DNA of 64,000 bases from Candidatus Frackibacter sp. WG13 (GCF_900114655.1 NZ_FOTT01000008.1:1-64000), one strand, 5' to 3'. Shown: positions 8,501 through 17,010, counted from the stretch's first letter. A program made the numbers and translations. The notes: generated by a model from the letters alone, not told the origin.

Positions 8501-8572
8501 AGTCAAAACCCAACTCCACTAGCTAAAGGGAATGCCCAACATACTAATTTAGTTGAGATATCTAAAGTATAA
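5519..8572 (+). CDS. TorD chaperone - DmsA-like molybdopterin oxidoreductase fusion
   Basis: A 1017-residue two-part protein. Residues 1 to about 215 are a TorD/DmsD-type chaperone (EEYQRIFIG, EPDDHIGLELEFVALL). From about residue 285 to the end it closely resembles E. coli DmsA/YnfE: RLKYPLKRIGKRGEGKF, TPEWAAEIS, GWGPQRHAYGE, AGNCLINQH, and a C-terminal LAKGNAQHTNLVEI. Such enzymes reduce S- or N-oxides, or selenate, with a bis-MGD molybdenum cofactor; S421 in YSS is the likely Mo ligand. The Fe-S motif keeps C291, C295 and C326, but the first cysteine is Gly287. No Tat signal is present, so the enzyme is probably cytoplasmic. The start is ATG 5519 after AAGGAAGAGG. The DmsB-like gene follows. 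The physiological acceptor is unknown. Confidence 0.9.
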   Translation: MDSAKQQVSLESILEIRQWFYHILSKYFYQEPTQQELHQLGQTNYFCELAKIQDESNNGVRLIADFIKSLPNLSESKLNKIQEEYQRIFIGTIPSSPFPWSSVYLNGDGTIFNESTLKVREFYRQWGVELDSDYKEPDDHIGLELEFVALLTKRLLDCEQNDEAKLLRLMKAQKEFLEVYLISWVEEFANKLVQSTETNFYKGLALFMPNYLRMDLDLLDDLILNLETSNELDLCLKQNIKYDSLLKLSKKIDGSISFNNYKKIGLQEVKDKKRNLKIEEKVIPTGGTNNCGGRCVIKAHVKDDIITRLSTDNKADSFETPQMKACVRGRAYRQTYFKAERLKYPLKRIGKRGEGKFKRISWEEAIETIANELNRVKEEYGPSSRYVNYAWGYNAQIQAMKLAERLLALDGGYLGRYNSYSSACTKYATPYTYGTKDTGNTPDDLVNSELIILWGHNPVETQFGTMLHYLQRAKEMGAKIIVIDPRYSDTAAALADEWVPILPTTDNAVMDAMAYVMITEDLYDKDFIDKYCLGFDKNNMPEGVVDEESYKEYILGKSDGVAKTPEWAAEISKVSAETIRRLAREYATTKPAALIQGWGPQRHAYGEQPVRGATVLAAMTGNIGINGGWASGMGSVSRQSIPSVPIPQNPFPGKIPSFLWTDAIVRGKEMGGEDGVKGVKSLPSNIKLIMNLAGNCLINQHANCNKTAEILKDEDKIEFIVVSEIFMTSSAKFADVLLPGDTFFERNNISTPWAYGDYVIYNNKAVEPPFECRNEYDWLKDVADKLGVKAEFTDGKETMEDWCRWIVKEIQQNHPEFPSYKEFKEQGIYKWSYDEPYVAFKDQIEDLENNPFLTPSGKIEIFSKRLYDLNKPSEIPAVPKYIDAWEGSNESLQEEYPLQCIGWHSKHRCHSTHDNNVWLKEVVQQTAWMNPKDADMRGIADGDKVRVYNSHGEMIIPVKVTPRIIPGVVGIPQGAWWQPDEDGIDKRGNINTLTSQNPTPLAKGNAQHTNLVEISKV

Positions 8573-8632
8573 TAAATAGTAAACCATTATTGAATAAATT
8601 AAAGAGTATATAATTAAAGGAAGGAAAGAAAA

Positions 8633-9121
8633 ATGGACCGACGACTAAAATTTGATTTTGAACAGAATAAGTGTATTGGTTGTAAGACTTGTCAAATTGC
8701 GTGTAAGGATAGGAATGGGTTACATGCCGGAGAGCTTTGGCGTAAAGTTAGTGAATTTACTAGTCACAAGTATAAGGAATATAATGAAAAAAAAGAAAGA
8801 AAGAATTTGCAAGTTGATGTCTATTGGATAAGTAAGAGCTGTCATCATTGTAAAGAGCCAGCTTGTAAATCAGTTTGTCGGTTTGGTGCAATAACTAAGA
8901 CTGAAGAAGGGATTGTGCTTATAGATAGTGAAAAATGTACTGGCTGTCGTGAGTGTGAGAAAGGTTGTCCGTATGAGGTATTACAATATAGAAGCAATAA
9001 GAATAAAATGAGCAAGTGCAATTTTTGCTATGATTTAATACAACAAGGTGAAGAGCCTGCTTGTGTAGCAGCTTGTCCTATGTATGCTTTAGATTATCAT
9101 GGTGTTAAGAAAATAGATTAA
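8633..9121 (+). CDS. DmsB-like four-cluster ferredoxin subunit
   Basis: A 162-residue iron-sulfur protein with four cysteine groups: CIGCKTCQIAC, CHHCKEPACKSVC, CTGCRECEKGC and CNFCYD...CVAAC. This is the DmsB/PhsB pattern for four [4Fe-4S] clusters that pass electrons to the molybdenum subunit. It is shorter than E. coli DmsB (about 205 residues), with a trimmed C-terminus. AAGGAAGG precedes the ATG, and the gene sits 60 bases after the DmsA-like gene, clearly as its partner. No DmsC/NrfD membrane anchor follows. The pair therefore probably takes electrons from a soluble donor or an unlinked membrane protein. Confidence 0.9.
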   Translation: MDRRLKFDFEQNKCIGCKTCQIACKDRNGLHAGELWRKVSEFTSHKYKEYNEKKERKNLQVDVYWISKSCHHCKEPACKSVCRFGAITKTEEGIVLIDSEKCTGCRECEKGCPYEVLQYRSNKNKMSKCNFCYDLIQQGEEPACVAACPMYALDYHGVKKID

Positions 9122-9153
9122 TTATTTTTTAAGAAGTAAAGTTCAATTTATTG

Positions 9154-9185
9154 AACTCTGGATTTGAATCCAGAGTTCTTCTTGT
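9154..9185 (+). terminator. Hairpin terminator after the dms-like operon
   Basis: AACTCTGGATT (9154-9164) and AATCCAGAGTT (9167-9177) form a perfect 11-base inverted repeat, followed by the moderately T-rich CTTCTTGT. It is probably an intrinsic terminator with a weak T-tract. Confidence 0.6.
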
Positions 9186-9223
9186 ATGCTATAATATATT
9201 CTGTTATAATTAATCACGTGATT
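9182..9223 (+). promoter_or_regulatory. azlCD promoter with palindromic operator candidate
   Basis: TTGTAT (9182-9187) and TATAAT (9205-9210) are 17 bases apart. The perfect 12-base palindrome AATCACGTGATT (9212-9223) covers the expected transcription start near 9217, a position typical of a repressor site. The cognate regulator is unknown. Confidence 0.55.
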
Positions 9224-9272
9224 TAATAATAATTCGTAGGATGTGAGGTACTATGGGAGGATGGATATTAAA

Positions 9273-10007
9273 ATGGAAACAGCAGATGTAAAAACAAATG
9301 CAGCCAAAGATTTATCATTTTTTGCAGGAACTAAAGAAGGAATTCCGATAGCTTTAGGTTATATACCGATAGCAATCGCTTTTGGTTTATTGGCAAAGTC
9401 GGTTGGGCTCCCAAACCGTATTAGTATTATCATGTCATTATTAGTCTTTGCAGGAGCTAGTCAATTTGTAGCCGTAAATCTATTAGCTTTAAGTAGTAGT
9501 TCTTGGGAGATTATATTGACTACTTTTATCGTTAACTTACGTCACTTATTGATGTCAGCATCTATTTCACAACGAATTGAGAATAGGGTTACAAAGGGAT
9601 GGCGATTTTTATTATCTTTTGGAATTACTGATGAAACTTTTTCCATTGCATCATTACGTCCAGAAGAAAAGTTAAGTCCAAATTTTATTTTGGGTTTAAA
9701 TTTAATAAGTTATAGTGCTTGGGTAGGTGGGACAGCAATAGGAGTCTTTTTAGGTGCAGGGCTGCCAAAAGTTGTACAGAATAGTATGGGAATTGCTCTT
9801 TATGCTATGTTTATTGGGTTACTAATACCAAATACAAGAGATTCCCGACAGGTATTTATTTTAGTAGTGTTAGCAATGATGATTAATTCGTTATTAAACT
9901 GGGTATCATTATTTAACTTTTTATCTGCTGGTTGGAATATTATTATTACTACTATCGTAGCTGCTATGTTGGGGGCAATATTTTTTCCAGAGGATGGTGA
10001 AGAATAA
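9273..10007 (+). CDS. azlC: AzlC family branched-chain amino acid exporter subunit
   Basis: A 244-residue membrane protein of the AzlC family. The conserved entry GTKEGIPIALGYIPIAIAFGL is followed by FAGASQFVAVNLL and NLRHLLMSASIS. AzlC works with the small AzlD as a branched-chain amino acid (or azaleucine) exporter in the cytoplasmic membrane. Several starts are possible: GTG 9243, ATG 9261 and ATG 9273. GGGAGG at 9255-9260 abuts the second and lies 12 bases before the third, which I prefer with modest confidence. The stop overlaps the azlD start by one base, so translation is coupled. Confidence 0.85.
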   Translation: METADVKTNAAKDLSFFAGTKEGIPIALGYIPIAIAFGLLAKSVGLPNRISIIMSLLVFAGASQFVAVNLLALSSSSWEIILTTFIVNLRHLLMSASISQRIENRVTKGWRFLLSFGITDETFSIASLRPEEKLSPNFILGLNLISYSAWVGGTAIGVFLGAGLPKVVQNSMGIALYAMFIGLLIPNTRDSRQVFILVVLAMMINSLLNWVSLFNFLSAGWNIIITTIVAAMLGAIFFPEDGEE

Positions 10008-10318
10008 TGCAAAATATGAATCTGTGGTTAATTATAATTGGAATGGCAATTGTAACTTATATTCCACGTATGTTACCTATGGTTCTGCTACAAGAGATAA
10101 AATTGCCTCCATTAATTAAGAGATTTTTAGAGTTGATTCCGTTTGCAGCTTTAAGTGCACTGATTTTTCCAGGAATTTTATCATCGACAGGCTCTACTAC
10201 TTCTGCAGTTATAGGAGGAATTATTGCTGTTCTTTTAGCATTTTTTCGTTTGAATTTAATAGTAGTTGTTGTTGGGAGTATATTAAGTGTATTTTGTTGG
10301 GAAACTCTTTTAGTTTGA
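10007..10318 (+). CDS. azlD: AzlD family transport subunit
   Basis: A 103-residue protein of four hydrophobic segments. AIVTYIPRMLPMVLL and FLELIPFAALSALIFPGIL are typical of AzlD. It is the small partner of AzlC, and its ATG overlaps the azlC stop (TAATG). A strong terminator follows, so azlCD is a two-gene unit. Substrate assignment (branched-chain amino acid export) comes from the family. Confidence 0.87.
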   Translation: MQNMNLWLIIIGMAIVTYIPRMLPMVLLQEIKLPPLIKRFLELIPFAALSALIFPGILSSTGSTTSAVIGGIIAVLLAFFRLNLIVVVVGSILSVFCWETLLV

Positions 10319-10349
10319 GCTCATTAGTAAATTTAATATTAAGCTTCTT

Positions 10350-10386
10350 AAAAGTCATCTAGTATATTATAATTAGATGACTTTTT
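10350..10386 (+). terminator. Rho-independent terminator of azlCD
   Basis: AAAAGTCATCTA (10350-10361) pairs with TAGATGACTTTT (10374-10385), ending in a T-run. The rest of 10387-10680 is AT-rich and holds no gene. A possible -10 TATAAT lies near 10614-10622 without a clear -35. Confidence 0.8.
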
Positions 10387-10694
10387 AATTGAATGAGTTT
10401 CATAATTAAATTTCAAGCATAACTATTTAGCGATTTATTATGCAAGAGCCTTAATTATTAAAAGTGATATTAACTATAGTTATATGTGAATATCATTCTC
10501 AATATGCAATAATGTTAAAATTAGTCATATAATATAGTTTTATTTTATAATAGTGTTAATATTAAGAATTAATAGCATTCCTCTTATTATATTTACATTT
10601 GTTCCAAAATATGTTAATATAATAAGAGTTGACTTAATGATAGATGTTAATTCACAATCTTAAGTTGAGTTTTAAAGTGAAGGGGAGGATGATA

Positions 10695-12281
10695 GTGGAT
10701 GATATTTTAAAGACTTTTATAGACCAGTTTTCAGGAGCAGTTAATATTGTTAATAGTAACAAAGAAATTTCTATATTTAATAAAAAATTCTGTGAGTACT
10801 TTCAACTGTCGGTAGATGAATTGAAAGGTAAGAAAGTTTTTGATATTTTTCCTGAATGTGAGGAAGAATATTCTCCAATAACTTATGCTTTAGAAAGTGG
10901 TAAGCCTATTTCTAATTATAAATATTTTAACAGAGGTAAATATAAGTTTGGTTATGTGTGTTGCAATATTCCTACCATTTTGAATGATGGACAATATGGA
11001 GTAGTTTCACTAGGCTTTAAGTCGAATAAATCACTTGGATTAATGACTTGTCAGACTAAGAAAGAATACGTATTAGAAACGATTAAGAAACGTTTTATAG
11101 ATTCCGATACTTTGATGGTAAGTGTTGTAGATAAAGAAGGTAAAATATTAAATATAAATTCTATTGCTTTAAAACAATTTAATCTAAAAAAGAATGAAGT
11201 ACTTGGTAAGAGTATGACAAAAGTTTTACATAATAAATTAGGGAAAAATATTAAACCTTTAGAATTAAATGTTATGAAAGAAAAAGAGATGATTCATACA
11301 CAAAAATTATTTGAATTCGAGAAAAAGAAGAAATATTTCGATATGATCGCTTTACCGATAATAGTAGAGCAAGAAGTCATTGGGGCAATATGTTTGTCTA
11401 TAGATAATACTGAAAAGATGCGATTAAATAAGTATTTAGAGCGTTCTGAAAAGATAAAGAATGCTGGAGAGATGGCATTTAGAATTATACATGAAATACG
11501 CAATCCTTTACAGTTAGTTAAAGCTTCAGCTCAATTAGGAAAGAATACGATCGAAAATAAAGAAATTAATCTATCCAAATTGGAGCAATATTATCATAAA
11601 ATTGATCAAGGTATAGAAGAAGTTATGAATGTTTTAGATGAAGTATTAAAACTCTCTAAGATGGAAAAACCTAATCTGAAAGTTGTTAAAATGAATGATT
11701 TACTGACAGAAGTAAAAGATTTGATTGCTTATTATTGTGTTGAAAATAATATAAGATTAAAAGTAAATATAGAGCAAGAATTAAAAGGTTTAAATTTAGA
11801 GTTAGACCCTAAATTAATTAAAGAAGCCATTTTAAATGTAATTCAAAATGCTATTGAACAGTTAGAAGTCTGTAGAGTTCAAAAGATGCAAAGTAATGAA
11901 ATAGATGCAGGACAAGCAGATGTATGTTGTAAAGGCTGTCAGTGTGAAATAACTATTAGATCATGGATTAATCAAAGAAATTTATATATAACGATTAATA
12001 ATAATGGCCCTGTTATTTCTCGTGAGATTAGAGAGACACTTTTTGACGTCTTTACTTCTACAAAAGGTCAGAATGGGACAGGCTTAGGGCTTTCAATTGT
12101 ACATCATATTATCCATCATTTACATCACGGTAAAGTATGGTTTAATTCTAATTTTGAGGAAGGAACTACGTTTTATTTCGAACTACCTTTGCAAAAGAAA
12201 GAATCTGCTCAATTATATTCTAGTTTGATAGATAAAGGACTTTATTATAAGAGAGATAAACAGATCAACTGCATGACATAA
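10695..12281 (+). CDS. PAS-domain sensor histidine kinase
   Basis: A 528-residue soluble kinase without membrane helices. Two PAS-like domains (roughly residues 5-115 and 135-245) precede the HisKA H-box HEIRNPLQLVKASAQL. The HATPase domain has the N-box VIQNAIEQLE and the G-box GTGLGLSIVHH. An unusual insert between these boxes reads DVCCKGCQCE, and another cysteine pair (VCCN) lies in the first PAS region, suggesting metal or redox sensing. It resembles NtrB/KinA-type cytoplasmic kinases. No response regulator is adjacent. The start is GTG 10695, six bases after AGGGGAGG; an ATG at 10644 in the same frame has no such site. Confidence 0.82.
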   Translation: MDDILKTFIDQFSGAVNIVNSNKEISIFNKKFCEYFQLSVDELKGKKVFDIFPECEEEYSPITYALESGKPISNYKYFNRGKYKFGYVCCNIPTILNDGQYGVVSLGFKSNKSLGLMTCQTKKEYVLETIKKRFIDSDTLMVSVVDKEGKILNINSIALKQFNLKKNEVLGKSMTKVLHNKLGKNIKPLELNVMKEKEMIHTQKLFEFEKKKKYFDMIALPIIVEQEVIGAICLSIDNTEKMRLNKYLERSEKIKNAGEMAFRIIHEIRNPLQLVKASAQLGKNTIENKEINLSKLEQYYHKIDQGIEEVMNVLDEVLKLSKMEKPNLKVVKMNDLLTEVKDLIAYYCVENNIRLKVNIEQELKGLNLELDPKLIKEAILNVIQNAIEQLEVCRVQKMQSNEIDAGQADVCCKGCQCEITIRSWINQRNLYITINNNGPVISREIRETLFDVFTSTKGQNGTGLGLSIVHHIIHHLHHGKVWFNSNFEEGTTFYFELPLQKKESAQLYSSLIDKGLYYKRDKQINCMT

Positions 12282-12321
12282 GAGATTATGAACTAAAATT
12301 CAATTTATAATTTATGGTTAA

Positions 12322-12350
12322 CTTCTAGAGGAATCTAGAGGTTTTTTATT
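12322..12350 (+). terminator. Rho-independent terminator
   Basis: CTTCTAGA (12322-12329) pairs with TCTAGAGG (12334-12341) with one wobble and a 4-base loop, followed by TTTTTT. It ends the histidine kinase transcript. Confidence 0.8.
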
Positions 12351-12527
12351 TTTAAATTAAAGTTTTGTTATTTATCCTCTTAAAACTCTTGATGAATATC
12401 TAATTTAAATTAGCAAATAATAAATTCAAACTTGATTTAATTAGGGGTTTGCATAATCAAGTGGTGATGTCTAAAATTCATTATTAATTATACTTGGAAT
12501 TTAATTAGGAGTTGAAGGAGGATTATA

Positions 12528-14573
12528 ATGACTGAAGCTAATAAATTAATTAATGAAAAGAGTCCGTATCTTTTACAACATGCTTATAACCCAGTTAATT
12601 GGTATCCTTGGGGAGAAGAGGCCTTTAAAAAGGCAGAAGAAGAGGATAAACCTATCTTTCTATCAATAGGCTATTCGACTTGTCATTGGTGTCATGTGAT
12701 GGAACGAGAATCATTTGAAGATGAGGAAGTAGCACAGGTCTTAAATGATAATTTTATTTCTATTAAGGTAGACCGTGAGGAGAGACCTGATGTTGATAAT
12801 ATTTATATGACAGTCTGTCAGGCTTTAACTGGACGTGGAGGATGGCCGCTAACTATAGTTATGACGCCCGATAAACGACCTTTCTTTGCTGGTACTTACT
12901 TTCCTAAAAAATCAAAACGGGGACATTCTGGGTTATTATGTATCTTAAATAGAATACAATCTGCTTGGAAAAGTAATAAAGCATCATTATTAGAATCTAG
13001 TGAAGAAGTCATTAGTGTATTAAGACAGGCAGATGAAAGAAGGAGTACAGAAGAATTATCAGTGCAGGAGATTCATGACTTAATAGAGAAGATTTTTCAA
13101 GATTTTAAAGATCTCTTTGATGAAAAATATGGTGGGTTTAGAACAGCACCTAAATTTCCTACACCTCATAACTTAATGTTTTTATTAAGGTATTGGAAAT
13201 TAACTACTGACCATGATGCTTTACATATGGTGCAAAAGACTTTAGATTATATGTATCGGGGTGGAATATATGATCATATTGGCTATGGTTTTTCAAGGTA
13301 TTCAACTGACCGCCAATGGTTAGTGCCACACTTTGAAAAAATGCTATATGATAATGCGTTACTAGCTATAGTCTATTTAGAGCTATATCAGATTACTAAT
13401 AAAAAAGATTATGCTAAGATAGCAAGGGAAATTTTAGATTATGTTCTTCGTGATATGACTTCACCACAGGGAGGCTTCTATTCAGCTGAAGATGCTGACT
13501 CGGAAGGGGAGGAAGGTAAGTTTTATGTTTGGACGCCACAAGAAGTTAAGGATGTATTAGGTGAGAAGGATGGCAGTGAGTTTTGTGAACTATATGATAT
13601 TACACCTGAGGGCAATTTTGGAGAGAAGAGTATTCCAAACTTGATAGGAGTCAAAAAAGGCAAAATAGAAATAGATAAGAAGTTTGCTAATTTGCGGCAA
13701 CGACTTTTTGAAGTAAGGGAAGATCGAGTACATCCGCACAAAGATGATAAGATATTAACTTCTTGGAATGGATTAATGATTGCAGCTATGTCTATAGCAT
13801 CACGGGTATTAGATGATAAAAAATATTTACAAGCTGCGGAAGGAGCAATAGATTTTATCGATAATAACTTAATTAGAGAGGATGGAAGATTATTAGCTAG
13901 GTATCGAGAAGAAGATGCAGCTTACTTAGGATATGTTGATGATTATGCCTTTTTAATTTGGGGATTAATTGAACTCTATGAAACTAACTATAAAGCTAAA
14001 TATTTAAGTATGGCCTTAAAATTGAATCAAGATCTTTTAGAATATTTCTGGGATGAAGAGGAAGGTGGATTATATTTTTATGGTAAAGATAGTGAGGAAC
14101 TACTTGTAAGACCGAAAGAAATTTATGATGGGGCAACTCCATCAGGCAATTCTGTAGCTACTTTGAATTTCTTACGTTTATCTAAGTTAATGGGCAAAGA
14201 GGAATTAATGGAAAAGGCCGAAGAACAATTTAAGTTCTTTGGCGGTCAAATCAAGAAGAATCCAACTGCTTATACTTACTTTTTATCAGCGTTATTGTTT
14301 ATGCAAAGTAAGGGTAAGGAAGTGGTAATTGTCGGTGAAGAAGATCAGGTCAATACTAAGAAAATGTTAACAACTATCAAGAAAAAGTTTTCTCCTTTTA
14401 CAGTTACATTATTAAATAACAAAGTAGAAAAAGATGAATTAGCGAACTTAGCACCTTTTGTATCAGATCAAAAACAGATTAAAGGAAAACCTACTGCTTA
14501 TATCTGTGAAGATTTTACTTGTCAAGCTCCTATTACTGATCTGCAAAAGTTTACTAAGAGACTAAATAGTTAG
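12528..14573 (+). CDS. DUF255 thioredoxin-like / glycosidase-fold protein (YyaL family)
   Basis: A 681-residue protein. The N-terminal DUF255 thioredoxin-like domain starts [20 protein letters not shown] and carries the CxxC-type motif [14 protein letters not shown] near residue 48. A long alpha/alpha-barrel-like remainder follows ([32 protein letters not shown]). The family corresponds to B. subtilis YyaL and human SPATA20. Its reaction is not established; a redox or N-acylglucosamine-epimerase-like role has been suggested from the folds. AAGGAGG precedes the ATG. The length is normal for the family. Terminators lie on both sides, so it is monocistronic. Confidence 0.88.
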   Translation: MTEANKLINEKSPYLLQHAYNPVNWYPWGEEAFKKAEEEDKPIFLSIGYSTCHWCHVMERESFEDEEVAQVLNDNFISIKVDREERPDVDNIYMTVCQALTGRGGWPLTIVMTPDKRPFFAGTYFPKKSKRGHSGLLCILNRIQSAWKSNKASLLESSEEVISVLRQADERRSTEELSVQEIHDLIEKIFQDFKDLFDEKYGGFRTAPKFPTPHNLMFLLRYWKLTTDHDALHMVQKTLDYMYRGGIYDHIGYGFSRYSTDRQWLVPHFEKMLYDNALLAIVYLELYQITNKKDYAKIAREILDYVLRDMTSPQGGFYSAEDADSEGEEGKFYVWTPQEVKDVLGEKDGSEFCELYDITPEGNFGEKSIPNLIGVKKGKIEIDKKFANLRQRLFEVREDRVHPHKDDKILTSWNGLMIAAMSIASRVLDDKKYLQAAEGAIDFIDNNLIREDGRLLARYREEDAAYLGYVDDYAFLIWGLIELYETNYKAKYLSMALKLNQDLLEYFWDEEEGGLYFYGKDSEELLVRPKEIYDGATPSGNSVATLNFLRLSKLMGKEELMEKAEEQFKFFGGQIKKNPTAYTYFLSALLFMQSKGKEVVIVGEEDQVNTKKMLTTIKKKFSPFTVTLLNNKVEKDELANLAPFVSDQKQIKGKPTAYICEDFTCQAPITDLQKFTKRLNS

Positions 14574-14583
14574 TTAAAAAGGA

Positions 14584-14610
14584 GGTGTTGAGTGACCTCA
14601 GCACCTTTTT
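14584..14610 (+). terminator. Rho-independent terminator
   Basis: GGTGTTGAG (14584-14592) pairs with CTCAGCACC (14597-14605), flanked by AAAAA upstream and TTTTT downstream. It follows the DUF255 gene by about ten bases. Confidence 0.85.
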
Positions 14611-14646
14611 GCACTTTTAATTGGAAAGGAAGGTTGGGGGGATTAG

Positions 14647-15753
14647 ATGGATAAGCTTTATAACTTATATGGCTCGCAAGGTAGAGAGATGGCTTTAGAG
14701 ATATTAGAAGAGGTTCCTTTAGAATTAAGTTCTAATATGAAAGTAGGGATTAAACCAAATTTAGCATTAGCTAAAGAGAGTCAAAGCGGAGCTACTACTG
14801 ATCCAGAATTAGTAGCAGGAGTAATCGAATATTTACAAGCCCAAGGCATAGAGGATATTATTATTATAGAGAGTTCTTGGGTTGGAGATAAGACTAAAAG
14901 AGCATTTAAAGTCTGCGGTTATGAAGATTTGGCCAATCAATATGGAGTAAGACTATATGATTTAAAAGACGATTCATTCCAAACTTATGTAAGTGGTGAT
15001 TTAGAGATAAAAGTCTGTCAGAAACCATTAGAGGTAGATTACTTAATTAATATGCCGGTACTTAAAGCCCATTGTCAAACCAAAATTACTTGTGCCTTAA
15101 AAAATTTAAAGGGATGTATACCAGATAGTGAAAAGCGTCGCTTCCATACTTTAGATTTACATAAGCCAATAGCTCATTTGAACCAAATATTAAGATCAGA
15201 TTTAATAGTAGTTGATGGTATCATCGGAGATTTAACCTTTGAAGAAGGTGGAAACCCGGTGCGGATGAACCGTGTTTTAGTAGGTAAGGACTCAGTTTTA
15301 ATTGATGCTTTTGTAGCACAATTATTAGGTTTTGATATAGATGAGATTCCTTATATTAAGATTGCAGAAGAATTAGGACTAGGTTCTACAGATTCAACAT
15401 CTGCTGAAATTAAATATCTCAACAATTCAAAAGATTTAATACAGGAAGAGAATAAATTGGTTGATACTGATATTAATGCTAGAAAAGTAGAAAGGCTTGC
15501 TCAATATATTGTTGAAAAGGAAGCTTGTTCAGCTTGTTATGGTAGTTTAATTCATGCTTTACAGCGAATTGATGATAAGTATGGTCTTCCCAAAGATACT
15601 CAAGTATATATTGGTCAAGGCTGGCAAGAAGAAAGCATATCTGGAATAGGAATTGGAAGATGTACTGGTCAAGCTAAGGATCATATATCTGGTTGTCCCC
15701 CGGAAGCAAAGCGAATTGTTGATAAGTTAATAGAGATTTGGGGTTTAGATTAA
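14647..15753 (+). CDS. DUF362 domain protein
   Basis: A 368-residue protein with the DUF362 core: MKVGIKPNLALAKESQSGATTDPELV, IIESSWVGDKTKRAFKVCGY, and MPVLKAHCQTKITCALKNLKG. The C-terminal third has scattered cysteines (ACSACYGSL, GRCTGQAKDHISGCPP) that could bind a metal or Fe-S cluster. DUF362 proteins are common in anaerobes, often joined to ferredoxin domains; the biochemical role is not known. A G-rich site (GGGGGGA) precedes the ATG. The next gene starts 38 bases later with its own site, so the two may be cotranscribed. Confidence 0.8.
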   Translation: MDKLYNLYGSQGREMALEILEEVPLELSSNMKVGIKPNLALAKESQSGATTDPELVAGVIEYLQAQGIEDIIIIESSWVGDKTKRAFKVCGYEDLANQYGVRLYDLKDDSFQTYVSGDLEIKVCQKPLEVDYLINMPVLKAHCQTKITCALKNLKGCIPDSEKRRFHTLDLHKPIAHLNQILRSDLIVVDGIIGDLTFEEGGNPVRMNRVLVGKDSVLIDAFVAQLLGFDIDEIPYIKIAEELGLGSTDSTSAEIKYLNNSKDLIQEENKLVDTDINARKVERLAQYIVEKEACSACYGSLIHALQRIDDKYGLPKDTQVYIGQGWQEESISGIGIGRCTGQAKDHISGCPPEAKRIVDKLIEIWGLD

Positions 15754-15791
15754 TTAGATATATATAGTTATATAAAACAGGAGGTATAATT

Positions 15792-16457
15792 ATGGAGGAT
15801 ATAATTGAAATTACAAAAGACTATCTTAAAAAATATCATATTGAAGATGTGCTTCATGAAGAATCAGTTATCTTATTTATTTTAGAGTCACCACATACCC
15901 AAGAGATGAAATATGGTTATCCTGTAGCTGGTAGTTCAGGATTGGATATGACAAGATTTATCTATGATAAAGGTAGCAATGATGCTTTTGGTAAGATTGT
16001 TAGTCAGTCGGGGAAATATGAGACAGAATATGATGATTTAAGAAAATTTGGCATATTGAATGTATCTCCAGCACCGATGCAAGTTGGAGGCTTAAAGGCA
16101 TATGATTTGACTTCGTCTGAGCAAGATATAGTAGAAATATTAGAAAAGTTACGAGTGAATTATAAAACTAAAAAACATAATAAGCAAGACTGGAATCAAG
16201 TTAAGAAGATTGTTCTTAATGATTTTAAGGAGCGTTTAGTTTCCACTTTAAAAGAATATCCAAGAATAAAATACATTGTTCCTTGTGGTAAACTAGCAGA
16301 AACTTATTTAAATTTAATTAGCGATGAAGAAATTATTGCAGGTAAAAGGATTATTTCAAGTATACCACATCCTTCATTTAATCAATGGAGTCGTTATGAT
16401 ACAATGGATAAATTAAGAGAGATATTAGTAGAATTAGGGATAAGCGGACAAGAGTAG
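15792..16457 (+). CDS. Uracil-DNA glycosylase-superfamily-like protein
   Basis: A 221-residue protein. The order ILFILESPHTQE with GYPVAGSSG, GILNVSPAPMQ, YIVPCGKLAE and SIPHPSFNQW matches the arrangement of the uracil-DNA glycosylase fold. There, an early active-site loop, an NxxP-type strand and an HPS leucine-loop motif follow in that order. The usual catalytic Asp/Asn of family 1 is not obvious, so activity on uracil is unproven; a divergent UDG-fold DNA-binding or repair protein is a fair description. AGGAGG lies seven bases before the ATG. It may be cotranscribed with the DUF362 gene. Confidence 0.55.
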   Translation: MEDIIEITKDYLKKYHIEDVLHEESVILFILESPHTQEMKYGYPVAGSSGLDMTRFIYDKGSNDAFGKIVSQSGKYETEYDDLRKFGILNVSPAPMQVGGLKAYDLTSSEQDIVEILEKLRVNYKTKKHNKQDWNQVKKIVLNDFKERLVSTLKEYPRIKYIVPCGKLAETYLNLISDEEIIAGKRIISSIPHPSFNQWSRYDTMDKLREILVELGISGQE

Positions 16458-16611
16458 TGAGGAATATAGGAAAGGGTGAAAAGTTAGCATTTCAAATTGA
16501 AGATATAACCAAGAGTAAGATTACTGATTAAAATTGATTATAATTAATTAAGTTCTAAATATATCGTAGGATATTAAAGAATAATAAAAAATTATAAAAA
16601 AGAAGGAATTA

Positions 16612-16639
16612 TTAACTAAAGTATATAATAATATATAAT
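16612..16639 (+). promoter_or_regulatory. Possible promoter of the glycine cleavage operon
   Basis: TTAACT (16612-16617) and TATAAT (16634-16639) are 16 bases apart and lie about 65 bases before the riboswitch. Other TATA-like words are nearby in this very AT-rich stretch, so the exact site is uncertain. Confidence 0.4.
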
Positions 16640-16704
16640 ATAGTCAGGAACATTATTGGTATTAAAGAATAAACTGTTACATATAGGTTGAAAATTAAAT
16701 AAAG

Positions 16705-16830
16705 AAAGGCCGGATGACTTTTAAGGGAGAGACCTAATTTTAAATTAGGCGCCGAAGGGGCAAGAAAGATTAACGTCTTTTTAAACTCTCAGGCAAAAGG
16801 ACTTTAAAAGGACGGGCTTTGGACTAATTA
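16705..16830 (+). promoter_or_regulatory. Glycine riboswitch (single aptamer)
   Basis: The conserved glycine-aptamer words appear in order: GGGAGAGACC (16725), GCGCCGAAGGGGCAAG (16750) and ACTCTCAGGCAAAAGGAC (16785-16802). P1 pairs CTTTTAA (16718-16724) with TTAAAAG (16804-16810). Only one aptamer is visible, with a partly paired outer helix (AAAGGCC near 16706 with GGGCTTT near 16814) as in singlet riboswitches with a ghost partner. It precedes gcvT, the classic target, where glycine binding usually turns the operon on. Confidence 0.93.
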
Positions 16831-16841
16831 TCTTAGGACAG

Positions 16842-17010
16842 AGGAGAGTATAAAGTTAACGAGTATGTTAACTTTTGCTCTCCTTTTTTAATTAGAACAG
16901 AGGGGAGTTTGAGATTAATAAGTTATATTAATTTCTGCTTCCCTCTTTTGTATAATTAGAACAGAGGGGGGAAAGATTAGCTGACTGAACTAATCTTGTC
17001 TCCCTCTTCT
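16842..17010 (+). terminator. Array of three tandem terminator-like hairpins
   Basis: Three similar hairpins follow the riboswitch. Hairpin 1 pairs AGGAGAG (16842) with CTCTCCT (16878) plus inner AAAGTTAAC/GTTAACTTT, then TTTTTT. Hairpin 2 pairs GAGGGGAG (16900) with CTTCCCTC (16938), then TTTTG. Hairpin 3 pairs AGATTAG with CTAATCT and GAGGG with CCCTC (17002), then TTCTTTT. Each is introduced by a near-identical leader: TTAGGACAGAGG, ATTAGAACAGAGG, ATTAGAACAGAGG. The first is the expected riboswitch expression platform; the others look like sequence-diverged copies of it. Confidence 0.75.
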
